A program made the translations under genes and the position numbers. The notes under the pieces are model-generated. The model ran no database searches. It saw only the letters and a program-made list of their open reading frames with translations, and was not told the DNA's origin. Shown here one piece after another: positions 48,901 to 59,612 of a stretch of 64,000 nucleotides of DNA (its first letter is position 1; each line of letters starts with the position of its first letter). The stretch spans positions 11,855,001 to 11,919,000 of the forward strand of contig JAMPIT010000884.1 of NCBI GenBank assembly GCA_026261815.1. The letters run 5' to 3'. The DNA is from Monarcha castaneiventris obscurior (lineage: Eukaryota; Chordata; Aves; Passeriformes; Monarchidae).

Positions 48901-49002
48901 GAAGGTGTCTTGTCCTAGACCACACAAGAGGTCAGTTGTGCAACCAAGAACAGAACTCCAGTCTTCTTAATCCCAGTCCAGTCCCTGACTTAAATTATGT
49001 CT
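48901..49002 (-). mobile_element. MIR-like SINE trace, antisense
   Basis: The order GTCTTGTCCTAGACCACACA, AGAGGTCAGTTGTGCAACCA, AGAACAGAACTCCAGTCTTC and TTAATCCCAGTCCAGTCCCT parallels the reverse complement of a MIR-type SINE: GACTTGCCCAAGGTCACACAG, then CAGAACCCAGGTCTCC, then TGACTCCCAGTCCAGTGC, next to the tRNA-like head. It is the best-preserved of the MIR-like traces in the window. Confidence 0.6.
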
Positions 49003-49246
49003 CTATTTTTTAATTGAAAGTTACCTTTTAGTGAAGTATTTCATAGCTGAAAGAAAAAAACTCAAAACATGGATCACATGATAGATCCCCAGAGAGCACT
49101 AACAGCCAATAGAACATATTTTGCAACTGTTATATTGGACTAAATTCAACTAAGAGCTGATTAGCTGTTCTCTTTAGATATAAATGGCCTACACAATTTG
49201 GCCTTTACATTTCCTGGATGTACTGGTTTTACATGGCCTAGTTTTT

Positions 49247-49270
49247 GGTGGGGGGGGGTGGGGTGGGTGG
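49247..49270 (+). repeat. G-rich run in U3, possible G-quadruplex
   Basis: Within 24 bp, G2, G9, G4, G3 and G2 runs are separated by single T residues. The pattern can satisfy a four-tract quadruplex because the nine-G run can supply two tracts. It lies ~130 bp upstream of the LTR TATA-like site. Confidence 0.6.
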
Positions 49271-50318
49271 CACTGAGGTGGCTTCTGTGAGAAGCTGCTG
49301 GAAGCTTCCACCATGTCCAGCAGATCCAATCCCTGATGGCTCTGAAGATGGACATGCTGCTGGCCCAATAGAGAAGTTGGTAACACCTCTGTGATGACTA
49401 TTTAAGGGGAAATCAAAACAGTGTACGAGCAGTTGTCCCCAGGGAGGGGTGAGGTGTAGCAGTGTCTGCCATGTCAGCATGGCCCACAGTGAGCCTTGCC
49501 TGCCTGGCTGCTCCTAGCCAGCCATGCTGCAGGTGGAAGGGCAGGGGGGGTGGTGGCAGCTTCTCCTTCCTGGCGCCTTGCATGAAGAGAGGCATTGAAT
49601 AGTGCCAGTGTCGTGGCGGCCACCACCACCCATGCAGTGATGGCGGGGCTGTGTGGCCAGCAGCACAAACATGGCTAGTGATTCCCTGATGTGGAACCTA
49701 GACTAAATCAACTTCTCTGTGCTGCAGGATGGTGCAAGAATCTGAATTAGTGGAACTTGTTGGCAATGGGCAGTAGCTTTCCTTCTAGAGAGAGAAGAGG
49801 AGGAAGTGAGGACATGTAAGAGAGAACAACATGGCGGCACCAAGGTCAGTGGAGAAGGAGAGGAGCAGGTGCTCCAAACATTGGAGCCAAAATTCCTCTG
49901 CAGGCCATGGTGAGGAACATGGTGAAACAACCTGTCCCCCTGTAATCCATGAAGTCCACGGGAGATGCAGAGATCCACACTCAGCCTGTGGGATAAGTGC
50001 TCATGCCAGAGCGGGCGGTTGCCAGAGAAAGCTGTGATCCAGTGCGAGACCTAAGTAGAGAGAAAGGGCCCCTCCTTCCTGAGATAGAAGGCCCTTGCTT
50101 CCAAACTAGAGCAGCCTATCCCTGAAAGACTGCACCCTGTGGACGAGTGACCTACACCACAGCAGTTTTGGGAAGATTGTTTTGCCTGTGGGAGTGACTC
50201 ATGACATAGCACAAGAAAGACTCCTTTCCGTGAGTGAACTGAAGATTTTGGATGACGAACTGACCAAAACCCCCACGCCCTGTGTCCCTGTGCTGTGGGT
50301 GGGAAAGAGGGAGGGGCT

Positions 50319-50332
50319 GGGGGGGGGGGGGG
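50319..50332 (+). repeat. G14 homopolymer in the LTR transcribed region
   Basis: Fourteen consecutive G ~55 bp before the AATAAA signal, in a G-rich context (GGGTGGGAAAGAGGGAGGGG upstream). The length is likely unreliable in sequencing. Confidence 0.8.
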
Positions 50333-50582
50333 CAGGGAGAGTGTTTTAAAGGCTTATTTTACTTCTCATTATCCTTCTGTGTTAATAATAAATTTACCTT
50401 ATACCTTTAAATTTGAACCTGTTTTGCCCTTTGAGTGTTTTCCTCACAATCCTTATCCCAACTCACAAGCCTTTTTTAAGTTCTTTTTTTCCTTCTCCTC
50501 TGCCCAACTGTAGCAGGAGAAGGTGAGCAAACAGCTTTTGCGGGTGCCTGGCATTTGGCCAGTGTGAAACCATGACACTAGA

Positions 50583-52797
50583 CCATGAATGGCTTAGGAG
50601 CTTTGAAAATTCCACTTGGGTTAGGATAACAATAAAGAATAGAAGGATCTCTTTTCATGGTAGTAGGAGGAAGGAAGTCTGTGTCATGCCTTAGTGCCTA
50701 CACATATCTGACACAGAACTTGGTAAGTGTAAGTAAGTGTTAACTTTAATTTTTTAAAGTTCAAGCTTATGGTGTTTGCTAGTGAGGCTGGGCGCTGATA
50801 GATGGGAGAGAAAAAAGAGGGAGTATTCTAAATGCATTGGGGTGTCAAACTGTCTAGGGTTGATGCCCACAAGTGGACCCACAATTTTCATCAGAACTCT
50901 TTTGCCTCCAGCCTTTGTGAGACTTTCGGCCTTATTTGTACGAAAACTTTGCACTGTTTTCTTGGCTGTGTTGAAAACCTGACAATTTTTTTTGTTGATT
51001 TGTGGATGAGTGCTCTCAAAAATACATCCTAATGAGACAGCTGAAAACTCTGACTCCTGACTAATGTCAGGAGGATACAACATACTTTATACAGAAGTAC
51101 AGCTTGCACTGGAAGGCAATGGTGCTTTCCTGAATAACAGGATAGAAACAGCCCTTCCTTAGTGGGTCTGAGCTCCTGCTTGAATGCAGCCTTTAAGGAG
51201 GAATTTCAGAGCTGTTGAGTTTCAAGCATGAGCTGTAAGGGTTGGCTCATTTAACCTCTGGGTCCATTCTGAAACCACAGCCTGGGAGTCACAGGAATTG
51301 AGGTTGGACTTTTTAAGTGAGCTGCATCACTTGGGTGATGGATGTACTGAAGTCCGGGAAGAATGTCTATTCCATTTAGAATGTTAAGAATTCATCCCTC
51401 CCATCTGTCTTTTAAACCTCTCTCTTTTAGATTTTCTCAGTTTGCAGGTAGCTCAGAAAATAATTGCATATTTTGTCAGAGGAGTGGGGTCTCGTTTTTG
51501 TCCTATTATTCAGTGATCATGGGCACCTCCATTAGGTACAAACATTTCCTGAAATTCCTATAGAAACAGCTTCCCTGTACCATGGGCTGATGGCAACATA
51601 CTGCCTCAGACCATGATGTACCACTTTGTTTCCCAAGCTTTTGAAAACCAAGCCCTGCTGCATTAAGAAAAAAGAAAATTATTCTTCTGCTAAATTACCA
51701 CATTGTTAAATGCGCACCCATTGTAAATTATTCATCTTCTGTGACCCACTGTTAGCTCTTCATGCCCCACAAGGGGATATGTCTCAGACTTTCGGAAACA
51801 ATGATCTGTTGTGACTCATCTGCTTAAACCTTTTTTCATTATTTTCCATAATATACTTAACCACTTGCTATATATTTTTGTTTGGCATTAAACAAAATTG
51901 AAAAAGTAGTAATTTTTGATGGATTAAATAATGAAAACTTCAGTGGTTTGAGTGGCTTTCAGGAGGCATCTGAAACCTACTTACTGGTATAGGAATGACT
52001 GGGAAATGAGTTCTGCTCATTTTTTGTATCAAACTAGAACAGTCCTGATTGCAGCAGGAATGGAAATTTAAAAAACTGTTTGCTAATTCCTCCCACCTAG
52101 ACAGAAATGCAAGTTTCTACATCTTCCTTTCTTACCTTCTTAGGAATGAGGCAGAGGGTGAATATATGGAAAAAGAAGGTAAGAAGATCTGGAGAGGGGG
52201 AAAATTTGAAATAGAAATACAAAAATACTACAAAAAGGGCTTTGGTATTTCAAATCTGGCCTAACCAAGAATTATTAGAAATGTCAGGCATCAGTCTGTT
52301 CATGCAAAAACTTCCCACTCAGTCTGAAGAGCAAGGAGCTTTGCAAGACTGAAGTGCACTGGAACAGGTCCTGTCCCTCCTCACTGTCTGTGAAATTTGA
52401 TTGCTACTGATACTGAAAAAGGTAGAGCTCAACCCAGAACTTGGTTCACTTTCTTGATGGTAAATCAAAGCTTTTTATGACCTTATTGTTGAGCAAAAAG
52501 AAAAGTTTGGAGTGGGTTTGACACCACCCATGCGAAGTTTCAGTAAAATATAATAAGGGTCTAGTTAAACGATGAGTCTTTTAGCACAACAGTGTTTCTA
52601 CTATGCAAAACAGCATTTTGGACCAAAGTCTGCATCTTCCTGAAAGTGGTTCTAATTTTATTCATCAATTCTGGCTTTATTCTTAGTATTTAGCACTGTT
52701 TTTGGTAATGTCTGAAGACTAGTAGGGGCAGAGATGGAATCCACACAGTACAGTTATGTGGTAAGTTATGGAACTTCCTGCATGCAAATCCACACAA
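50583..52797. other. Unique DNA, no gene recognised
   Basis: A 109-codon minus frame (50754-51083) overlaps two plus frames and shows no domain. Nothing else seen. Confidence 0.5.
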
Positions 52798-52992
52798 CAG
52801 TTTGGAGCGGAAGGGACCTCAAGAGTTCATCTAGTCCAGTGTCCTGCTTCAAACACTTCTGTTTAGATGGGGATGCTCAGGGGTGTGCCCAAAAGAGTTT
52901 TTAATATCTCAGAAGATGGAGGCCCCCCAGTTTGCCTGGCCAGTTGCTCCAGTGTTCACTTTCACCTTGAGAAAGTTCTTCCTCAAATCTCC
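52798..52992 (-). mobile_element. CR1 LINE, 3' fragment, antisense, diverged
   Basis: AGTTTGGAGCGGAAGGGACC, TCAAGAGTTCATCTAGTCCA, GTGTCCTGCTTCAAACACTT, GGATGCTCAGGGGTGTGCCC and AGTTTTTAATATCTCAGAAG lead on to GGAGGCCCCCCAGTTTGCCT and CACCTTGAGAAAGTTCTTCC. The order matches the reverse complement of CR1, from its 3' terminal region into the GGATGGAGACTCCACAACC segment. Divergence is high, so it is an older copy. Confidence 0.85.
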
Positions 52993-55150
52993 TATGTTCT
53001 ACCTTCTGACCAATGACTGTCTTCCTATCACAGCTGGAAAAAGTCTGGGTAATCTTTTAAATGTGTGGAATGATGAAAATGGCTGTAGCAAAAATAAGAC
53101 AACTACCTCATACCAAATGAATGCTGCATATGAAATAAAGTGAAAATCTTTGCCATCAGCAGCAAAACTTCTGTTGGACTCAGGAAGGCAGAAATTTTGT
53201 TCAGTCCCATTTGTGGCAAACCTCAGTTTGTTTTCAGATTGTATAACTTCTGAAGCATCATAGTTACTATGAAAAATGTGCTCAATTCTAACTTTATATT
53301 TTGACCCTATTTCTTCATCATTGCATGTATGAACATGAGTGCAGAAAATGAGCAAGAAGATGTTGTGAAGTTCAATGCCATGAGCAAATGTTAGGTGCTA
53401 GCCGGTGATAGGTCTCTAGAAAAAAGGATTTTTTTATGAAGTCTGTGGCAGAGAATGAGTGTGACTCTGTTGCCATCATAAAGGTATATTTCCTTCACTG
53501 TAACCCCTTCTAGAGAAGCTCTTGTTTTATTATCATAAATGCCCTAACTGTACAGGAATAACTTCATACACCAGGTAGGAGTCCCTAAATAATCGTTTGT
53601 GCTGTGGAAAATTGCTAAGAGAAAATTTAATTTGGTCAGATTACTATTTTATCTATCAAAGAAATTAAATATGGAAAAAAACTTGTCAGATCATGGAGTC
53701 ATTCCCATTGCAAGTGGATACAATCCCCAGCAGAGAATGGCTCTGATTTTCAGACAAAAATGCCTTCGCAGGGACGAGCACTGTGGGACTCTCTTTCTCT
53801 TGCAAAGCCCGGAAGCCTCACAGACTTGTATAAGAAGAGGGCTCTGGGGTGGGAAGATGGGAGAGGAGATTGGCAGCCACCAGGAAGCCCTTTGGCAGTT
53901 TAGTGAGGAGTGTGCACATAATTCTACATCTTTCCCTGAGTGCTCCAGCACTCCCCTCAAGCTAGGCAAGTCAGTAAATCTTGTCTTTGCATTGGAGCCC
54001 ATATAATTTTCATTCTCTCTTTCTTCCCATGCTCATCCAGATTTTACTGAGTCTTTTCTCAGTTTTAATGCCTTTTTTATTTTTAACCTTCCTCTATGCA
54101 GCTGTAGTCTCACTTGCTCCTCACAACAAACCTGCCCCCTCTTTGCCTGGTCCTAGTCACAAAAACAAAGGAAGATAGGAGAAGCAGGCTTGCTGCTAAA
54201 CCCACTCTCCTGTTGCAGTGGTCTGATGTCTGAGGTGTTAATCTTCATGTTCTTTTGATGTGAGTAAGGATAATAGGTTGTTTTTCGATATTGTTTCTGG
54301 TTCATTAATATGTATGTTGTCTGCTCCTTTTTTTTTATCCCCCAGAAATCCCTTTGAAGATGCCTTTGTAGCCTCTCTTCTGCTGCAGGCCTAACTTTGA
54401 CTTTTCCGCTATTCATTGTTTTCCTGCTTGTTTCATGTTCTCAGTCCATTACAGCCACTCAGCTGCTGCAGCCAGGACTGAGGCATCCTCCTCCTGCTTT
54501 CTTTCCAAGGATCTGCTCAGTGTGAGTGATGCTTAAGCTCCCCCAGTTTCTTCATGGGGCCCTGGCAAAGAAGGTGTCACAGAGTAGGGTCAAATAGGGC
54601 ACCATCACTGATTGGCATTGGTGGCTTCTAGGCACCCATGTGTCTCCCACTGGACAAGCCCCTCTGCATTAACTGGGGAAAAGCCTTATTGGCATTGTTT
54701 CCAGACACATTTAAATAGTTGTCACACTGCACCCCATGAAAGGATGAGACAACCATTATCTAGTTTTAAAGGCTGCTTGTGATGAAAAGAGCATTAGATC
54801 ATTTGACTGCTGTTTTTCTTTGGAATGCATCCTCCTACTCACCACCCTGTGGGCATCCACACTCTCTTTTGTTGGACTTGTTTTCATGTGCTTTGGGGCA
54901 TTTCAGTGGCAGTGCCTGCTGTTCTTTCTTTCCCCCTGCCTTTTCTTCCTCTCTACCTCTCCATATTTTTATGGTATATTTGGCAAAGCTGTGGGTTACA
55001 CCCATGTTTCATCTTGTTGTTTTTGTAATTTATTCACCAGCTGAGCTCAGAGGAGGATTTGTTTTTCAGTAAAATCTGGGGACTTTATGTTTTTTTTCTT
55101 TTTTTGTCTTTTAATAATTTTATAATTTTGTTGACTAAAGCATAAGAAAA
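52993..55150. other. Unique DNA, no gene recognised
   Basis: Contains a 135-codon plus frame (53599-54006) and a 118-codon minus frame (52999-53355). I see no recognisable domain, signal peptide or splice context in either. Nothing else seen. Confidence 0.5.
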
Positions 55151-55215
55151 TTGAATGATCTGTCCATGGTCATGCAGTGAGTCATTGCTTCTGTCAAAAT
55201 AAGAATCTTCCTAGA
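55151..55215 (-). mobile_element. Possible MIR-like SINE trace, antisense
   Basis: TTGAATGATCTGTCCATGGT, CATGCAGTGAGTCATTGCTT and the following AAAATAAGAATCTTCC parallel the MIR-type core read in reverse: AAGTGACTTGCCCAAGGTCACAC, then AGTCAGTGGCAGAGC, then a GAATC-type stretch. It is short and diverged, and could be chance. Confidence 0.4.
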
Positions 55216-57162
55216 GCTGCCATAGCTTGTACCTCCTTATTCCAGCCAGCAGAGAAACTCAACTCTGGTGTGAATTTGTCACAGATCTAAATGAAAGCTA
55301 TTTTTTTATATCACCTGGTTCTATGGCACAAGATGAATTTCCTGGGCACATCTATTAACCACACTGTCTGGTAGACAATAGCAATATTGAGCTCTGAGAT
55401 GAAGCAGATGTTAGTTCCTGGCCTCTGATGAGTGGATTAATAAAGACCTATAAATCCTGGCCTTCTCGGCCCAGCTGTGTTCCAGTCCTGGATTCACTTG
55501 TAAGAAAAGTCTGGCACAATGAAGGAAGGGGCTCTGAGTGTCTCAAAGTCTTGCATTTATTTTAAATTGTTGCATCTTGTCACAACCTGAGCCCAGAGTT
55601 CCCACATATGGTGTGGGCCAAAGTTGCTCTCCCCACTCAGACCCATGGATTATGCTTCGGAGAGCTGAGCCCTGAAGGGAGAAGAAGCTCACCAGTGATC
55701 ACTGTTTCAATGCTCCTCTAACAGCAGATAAAAGAGCAACATTACCTGCAGTGACAGAAGTAACTCTCACAGAAAGAATCTGTGAGCTTATTGTTTTATA
55801 AAATAAACAGAGAAGACAAGGTGGGAAACATCCCAGCATTCCCACTACTCCATCTCTTTTCTGGCTTGGAATTCAGATGCAGAAAAATTAAAGCTGTATT
55901 CAGGCATAGAAGGCCATTCCACAAGAGGGTATTTTGCTGGAGAAGTGTCTTTTCACTGGCCTACATGACTGTCTCTGATCAGAGTACTCCAGCAGTTTTC
56001 CAGTGATGGTCCTGCTTTTGGTACAACCTGACAGTATATTTGTCTTTCTCTGAGTCTCGGGGGTCCACAAACCACAGCTTGATGGTGCCTATTTCAGAGG
56101 GGTTCAGCTGCAGGGAGAACAGCCACCTCCACTCAGTCTGGTTCCTTGCTTCTGCCTCCTGAGGCTATGACAGAGCTCAGAGCTGAACCCACCATTTCCA
56201 AGGGTAAACCTTAAAATACTTACAACACTTAACCATGAAAACCAAAAACAATAATAAAACTCTCCCCAAAAAACAAACCAACAAATAAAACACCCCCCCC
56301 TCCGAAAAACTCCCAAAAAAAACAAGTGGAGAAGAGTACCAATGTACTTCATCTTTTTTTATAGGCTGAAGCATATTCCAAGTCTCCTCCAGCAGTCAAA
56401 ATCATATCTCTTTGGAGCGGAGAGCTGCAGAAAGGTGAGGCAAAGACATTAGAATATGGCAGGATATATAATAGGATTATCACGGGCCAAATGAAAGACT
56501 GATTTAAAACTTATTTATAGACTGTGGGTAACATTCAAATTTCAATTCATCTTCTTTAAGCCTTTTACTCACTAATTCTTTGGAAGAAAAAATAATTAAG
56601 AAAAGGATCCACTTGGCAACTCGTTAGTTTAAAATCTTTCTTCTTTACAGATTTGGTCAACACTGCTTCCATAGTCTTTCGGAAAATTTTCTTCAGTTTA
56701 TTGAAGAGACTTCAGTTGCCTCAAACATTTTAATTTTAGCTCATTTAAATATATCAGCCAGTTTCAAGACTTGATAAAGATGAATGCAATTAATCTTAGA
56801 GGCCTCATACATGTTAGGGAAAAAGCTTTTATTTTGAAAAGATAGTAGAGCCAAATTAAAATCCTATCTGGTAACCCTCTGAAAATACAAATGTGGGAAT
56901 TTCTGACTGTAATTAATTTTGTATGGGGATTATAATGACTTACATTTACATACAACAAGGATTGCTAAAGAACTGGTGCAACAGAATTTTTATGTAACTA
57001 TATTTGTGTGTGTATATGTATTATACATATGAAATGCAGTAATATAATGTGGTAATTATGTTTTATCATTAGGGTTGGTACTGAGTTTTCATTGTCACTG
57101 TCCACCCTTCCAAGAACACAAAAGAAATTAATAATTCATCACATAATTGATCACTTGGTGTG
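55216..57162. other. Unique DNA, no gene recognised
   Basis: Includes an eight-C run near 56.29 kb and A runs around it. Open frames are below 85 codons. Confidence 0.5.
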
Positions 57163-57253
57163 ATTCTTGAGGCTGTCCTGTCCAGGGCCAAGACTTAGGC
57201 TTTGATGATCCTGGTGAGTCTTTTCCAACTCAGAATATTCTGCGATCCTGTGA
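57163..57253 (+). mobile_element. CR1 LINE, 3' terminus
   Basis: TGATTCTTGAGGCTGTCCTG, CAGGGCCAAGACTTAGGCTT, TGATGATCCTGGTGAGTCTT and TTCCAACTCAGAATATTCTG, then CGATCCTGTG, match the terminal ~90 bp of a CR1 subfamily that carries the CAGGACCAGGAATTGGACT and AACTCAGGATATTCTATGA variants. Confidence 0.85.
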
Positions 57254-58199
57254 ACACTACCAACAAAATCAATGGGCAATCTAGACCTGGTGTGCACTTT
57301 TCCAGCTGAATGTGAGGTCAGCTGGAATGGCAGAACCAAAGAGAGGAACTGCCAAACACAGTAGAGGGATATAATTTGATGGAGAGCTAAAATTTCCTTT
57401 TTATTATTTTTATTTTAAAGAAATAATGTCTAAAGCCATTTAGTTTGCACCAAACAGAATGACAGTGGTCTTATGTTTTGGTTTCTTTTAGAAATAAAGG
57501 ATAGTCTTCTCAAGAAAAAGATACTTATTTTCAACAACATCTAATAAGAATTCACAATGTAAAGTAATGATTAGGAAGACTCTGCCCCATTAGAAGCCAT
57601 AATAAGATCAGGAAATCTCACCAGTCTTGGGTGGGAACATCCTTTCCCTTGACAAGCCCAAAAAGGATCATGGATACTTCTGAAATGTTTATTTTTTCTG
57701 TCTCAGGTGTTTCAAGTGGCAGATGATGCAGTCTTAGATTGTGAAGTAAAATTACTTCTTACCCTATCTTATGTGAATGTGTGTGCATTTTTGAGCTCTG
57801 TTTTTCCTGGGGGCGAGGGCATTGGCCCACCTTTCCAGCCATTCTTTTTGGTCCATGCATGTAGGGTGCTATTAAGTTCATCTTCTCAGAGAAACACAGC
57901 AACACGACAAAGTACTAGGGTTTGTTTCTATTTGCTCATTTGCTTTAGCCCAGCTTCCCACTTCGGCAACTTAGTTTGCAGCTGAATTATGTAAACTTGA
58001 GGAGGGAGGTTACTTGACCAGAGTGTGGAGCAGACCTGACCTTGAATAAGACATGCCAGCTCTGCTGAGAGCATACAAATGTGTTACACTGTATAATATG
58101 CAGAAAGGTCTTGAGGTCTCTCCCCTCTCTTTAAACATCAAAGATCGGATAATATGTTTTCATCCTTCAACATTAAACATTCCATTGCAGCCTTGGCAA
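57254..58199. other. No gene recognised
   Basis: A 92-codon plus frame (57707-57985) lacks any domain. Nothing else seen. Confidence 0.5.
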
Positions 58200-58301
58200 A
58201 GGCGGAGAATTGTCTCTGGGATTCGCTGCCATGGGAGGGCACGGAGTCAAACAGAGCGGCTGTATTTGAAAATGGAGAGGAATAATTTTGTGAGCAGTAA
58301 T
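58200..58301 (+). mobile_element. Ancient CR1-type LINE, 3' UTR fragment
   Basis: CTCTGGGATTCGCTGCCATG and GGAGGGCACGGAGTCAAACA, then TATTTGAAAATGGAGAGGAA and TAATTTTGTGAGCAGTAAT, follow the old CR1 pattern GGAACTC.CTGCCACAGGAGG, then GTGGA.GCAAAGAG, then TTCAAAAA.GGATTGGA.AA, then ATTTATGGA. The strong divergence suggests a subfamily that predates modern birds. Confidence 0.6.
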
Positions 58302-59567
58302 AAAATGTGTAGCTACAGATAGTAAAATAATGATAGGGCCATAACCAGAACGTGGAGAGAGTCAGGGTGGAATTCCTCTCTATGCCATATGGAAGCACTG
58401 CACACATAAAGTGATGGATTTGTGGGGTGGAGAGATGGGGTTACCTTGTCTCGAGATAGAAGATAAATCAGAACTGATGAACGAGAACAGTCAGCTTCTG
58501 ACAATACATGTCTCAGAGTGCAAAAGTGCAAAGGAAGTTAGGAGATCCTGGTAAAGGTTTGTTATGCAGATGTTCCTGGAGACACAAATTTTTGTAAAAG
58601 CAGGAGAATATTTCAGGGGGTGGTTTGAAAGCTGGATTCCTTTTTTGTGGACCTTTAACGACTTTGAAATGCTTGCTGTTGTTTCTGGGTATTTTTTGGA
58701 AATCAGGAGGTGGAAGTGAAATCTTGGCTTTGCAACTTCTATGAAAGAGTTTGACTTAGGTCATAACCAAGAAGGAGAAGAATGGAAGAGTGGATTTTCA
58801 GCAGAGAATGGAGATATGATAAAACGGGAATGTGGATGGGGTGCTTTACAAAAGAGGAGAATCAGCAAAACCAGTTGCTGCTCAGTTTGTACATCTGTGT
58901 AGCTACATACTAAATAAGCAGTGATGGCTCCATCAGGCACTTCACTGGATGTAGCCAGGAGGGTGTTCTTTTGCTCCGGGCGGGGTGGTGGTTCTGGGAG
59001 TGGGAGCAGTCAGTGCTGATTTCTTGTTCCAAATCACACCCCAAATGAAACTTTTCTATTGTTTTCCTTCCAGGTTTGTTGGCAGCAACTCTGGCTGCTT
59101 CATGCCCTGACATAATAGTGATCACATCTTCTCCTTGTGCTCCAGTCAGTGGGATTTCCTCCTGTCCAGTGGGATTTGGCAGTAGAAATTTTATCAATGT
59201 GATGGTGTTGCCATATATTTTCAGACCTTAATTTCTTGGAGGGCTGCCTCCAAGGGCTGTAACATTCTGTAATTGTTCGGCACACCTGTTTCCAAATACC
59301 TCAGTGTAAAACTATTTGTTTTTTTCCTGTCAGAAGACTATAGTACAAGTTCTGTTAAGTCTTTGGCACTTAGCCAAAAACTACACCATTCATTTAAACT
59401 CGAACATTAAAGGCTCTATTCACACACATAGAAAAGGATATTTCACAGCTTTCCAGTAGGATTTTGAATGGAAATAAGAGTGCATGGAAATATCATCTAG
59501 TCCAGCATTTAGTATAGGTAGGTATGGGATGATGTCTTGAAACTGAATGTATTGAAGAGGGAAGTAA

Positions 59568-59575
<8 letters not shown>
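58302..59575. other. No gene recognised
   Basis: A 95-codon minus frame (58910-59197) has fairly even composition (EEIPLTGAQGEDVITIMSG is its most protein-like part). I recognise no family and no convincing splice sites. A possible CR1-like phrase (CATCTAGTCCAGCATTTAG) near 59.49 kb is too short to call. Confidence 0.45.

Positions 59576-59605
<30 letters not shown>
59576..59605. repeat. (TA)15 microsatellite
   Basis: Fifteen uninterrupted TA units, probably length-polymorphic. Confidence 0.97.

Positions 59606-59612
<7 letters not shown>

Larger units (their letters stand above)
49219..50577 (+). mobile_element. Endogenous retrovirus solo LTR, ~1.36 kb, ERVL-like
   Basis: It starts TGTACTGGTTTTACATGGCC and ends GTGTGAAACCATGACA (TG...CA). 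It carries the AGAAGCTGCTGGAAGCTTCC block characteristic of an abundant songbird LTR, a TATA-like TATTTAAG at 49399-49406, and AATAAA at 50387-50392 close to the 3' end. It is flanked by CTGGA (49214-49218) and CTAGA (50578-50582), a 5-bp duplication with one mismatch, as usual for ERVL elements. No internal retroviral sequence adjoins it. Two long G runs lie inside. Open frames over this interval are shadows. Confidence 0.9.

Noticed and set aside
53599..54006. 135-codon plus-strand frame
   Set aside because: No domain or splice context, and a 103-codon frame lies opposite. Probably chance.
58910..59197. 95-codon minus-strand frame with even composition
   Set aside because: No family recognised, no convincing splice borders, and another frame overlaps it.
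59480..59530. CR1-like phrase CATCTAGTCCAGCATTTAG
   Set aside because: Only one short phrase matches and flanking CR1 sequence is absent.
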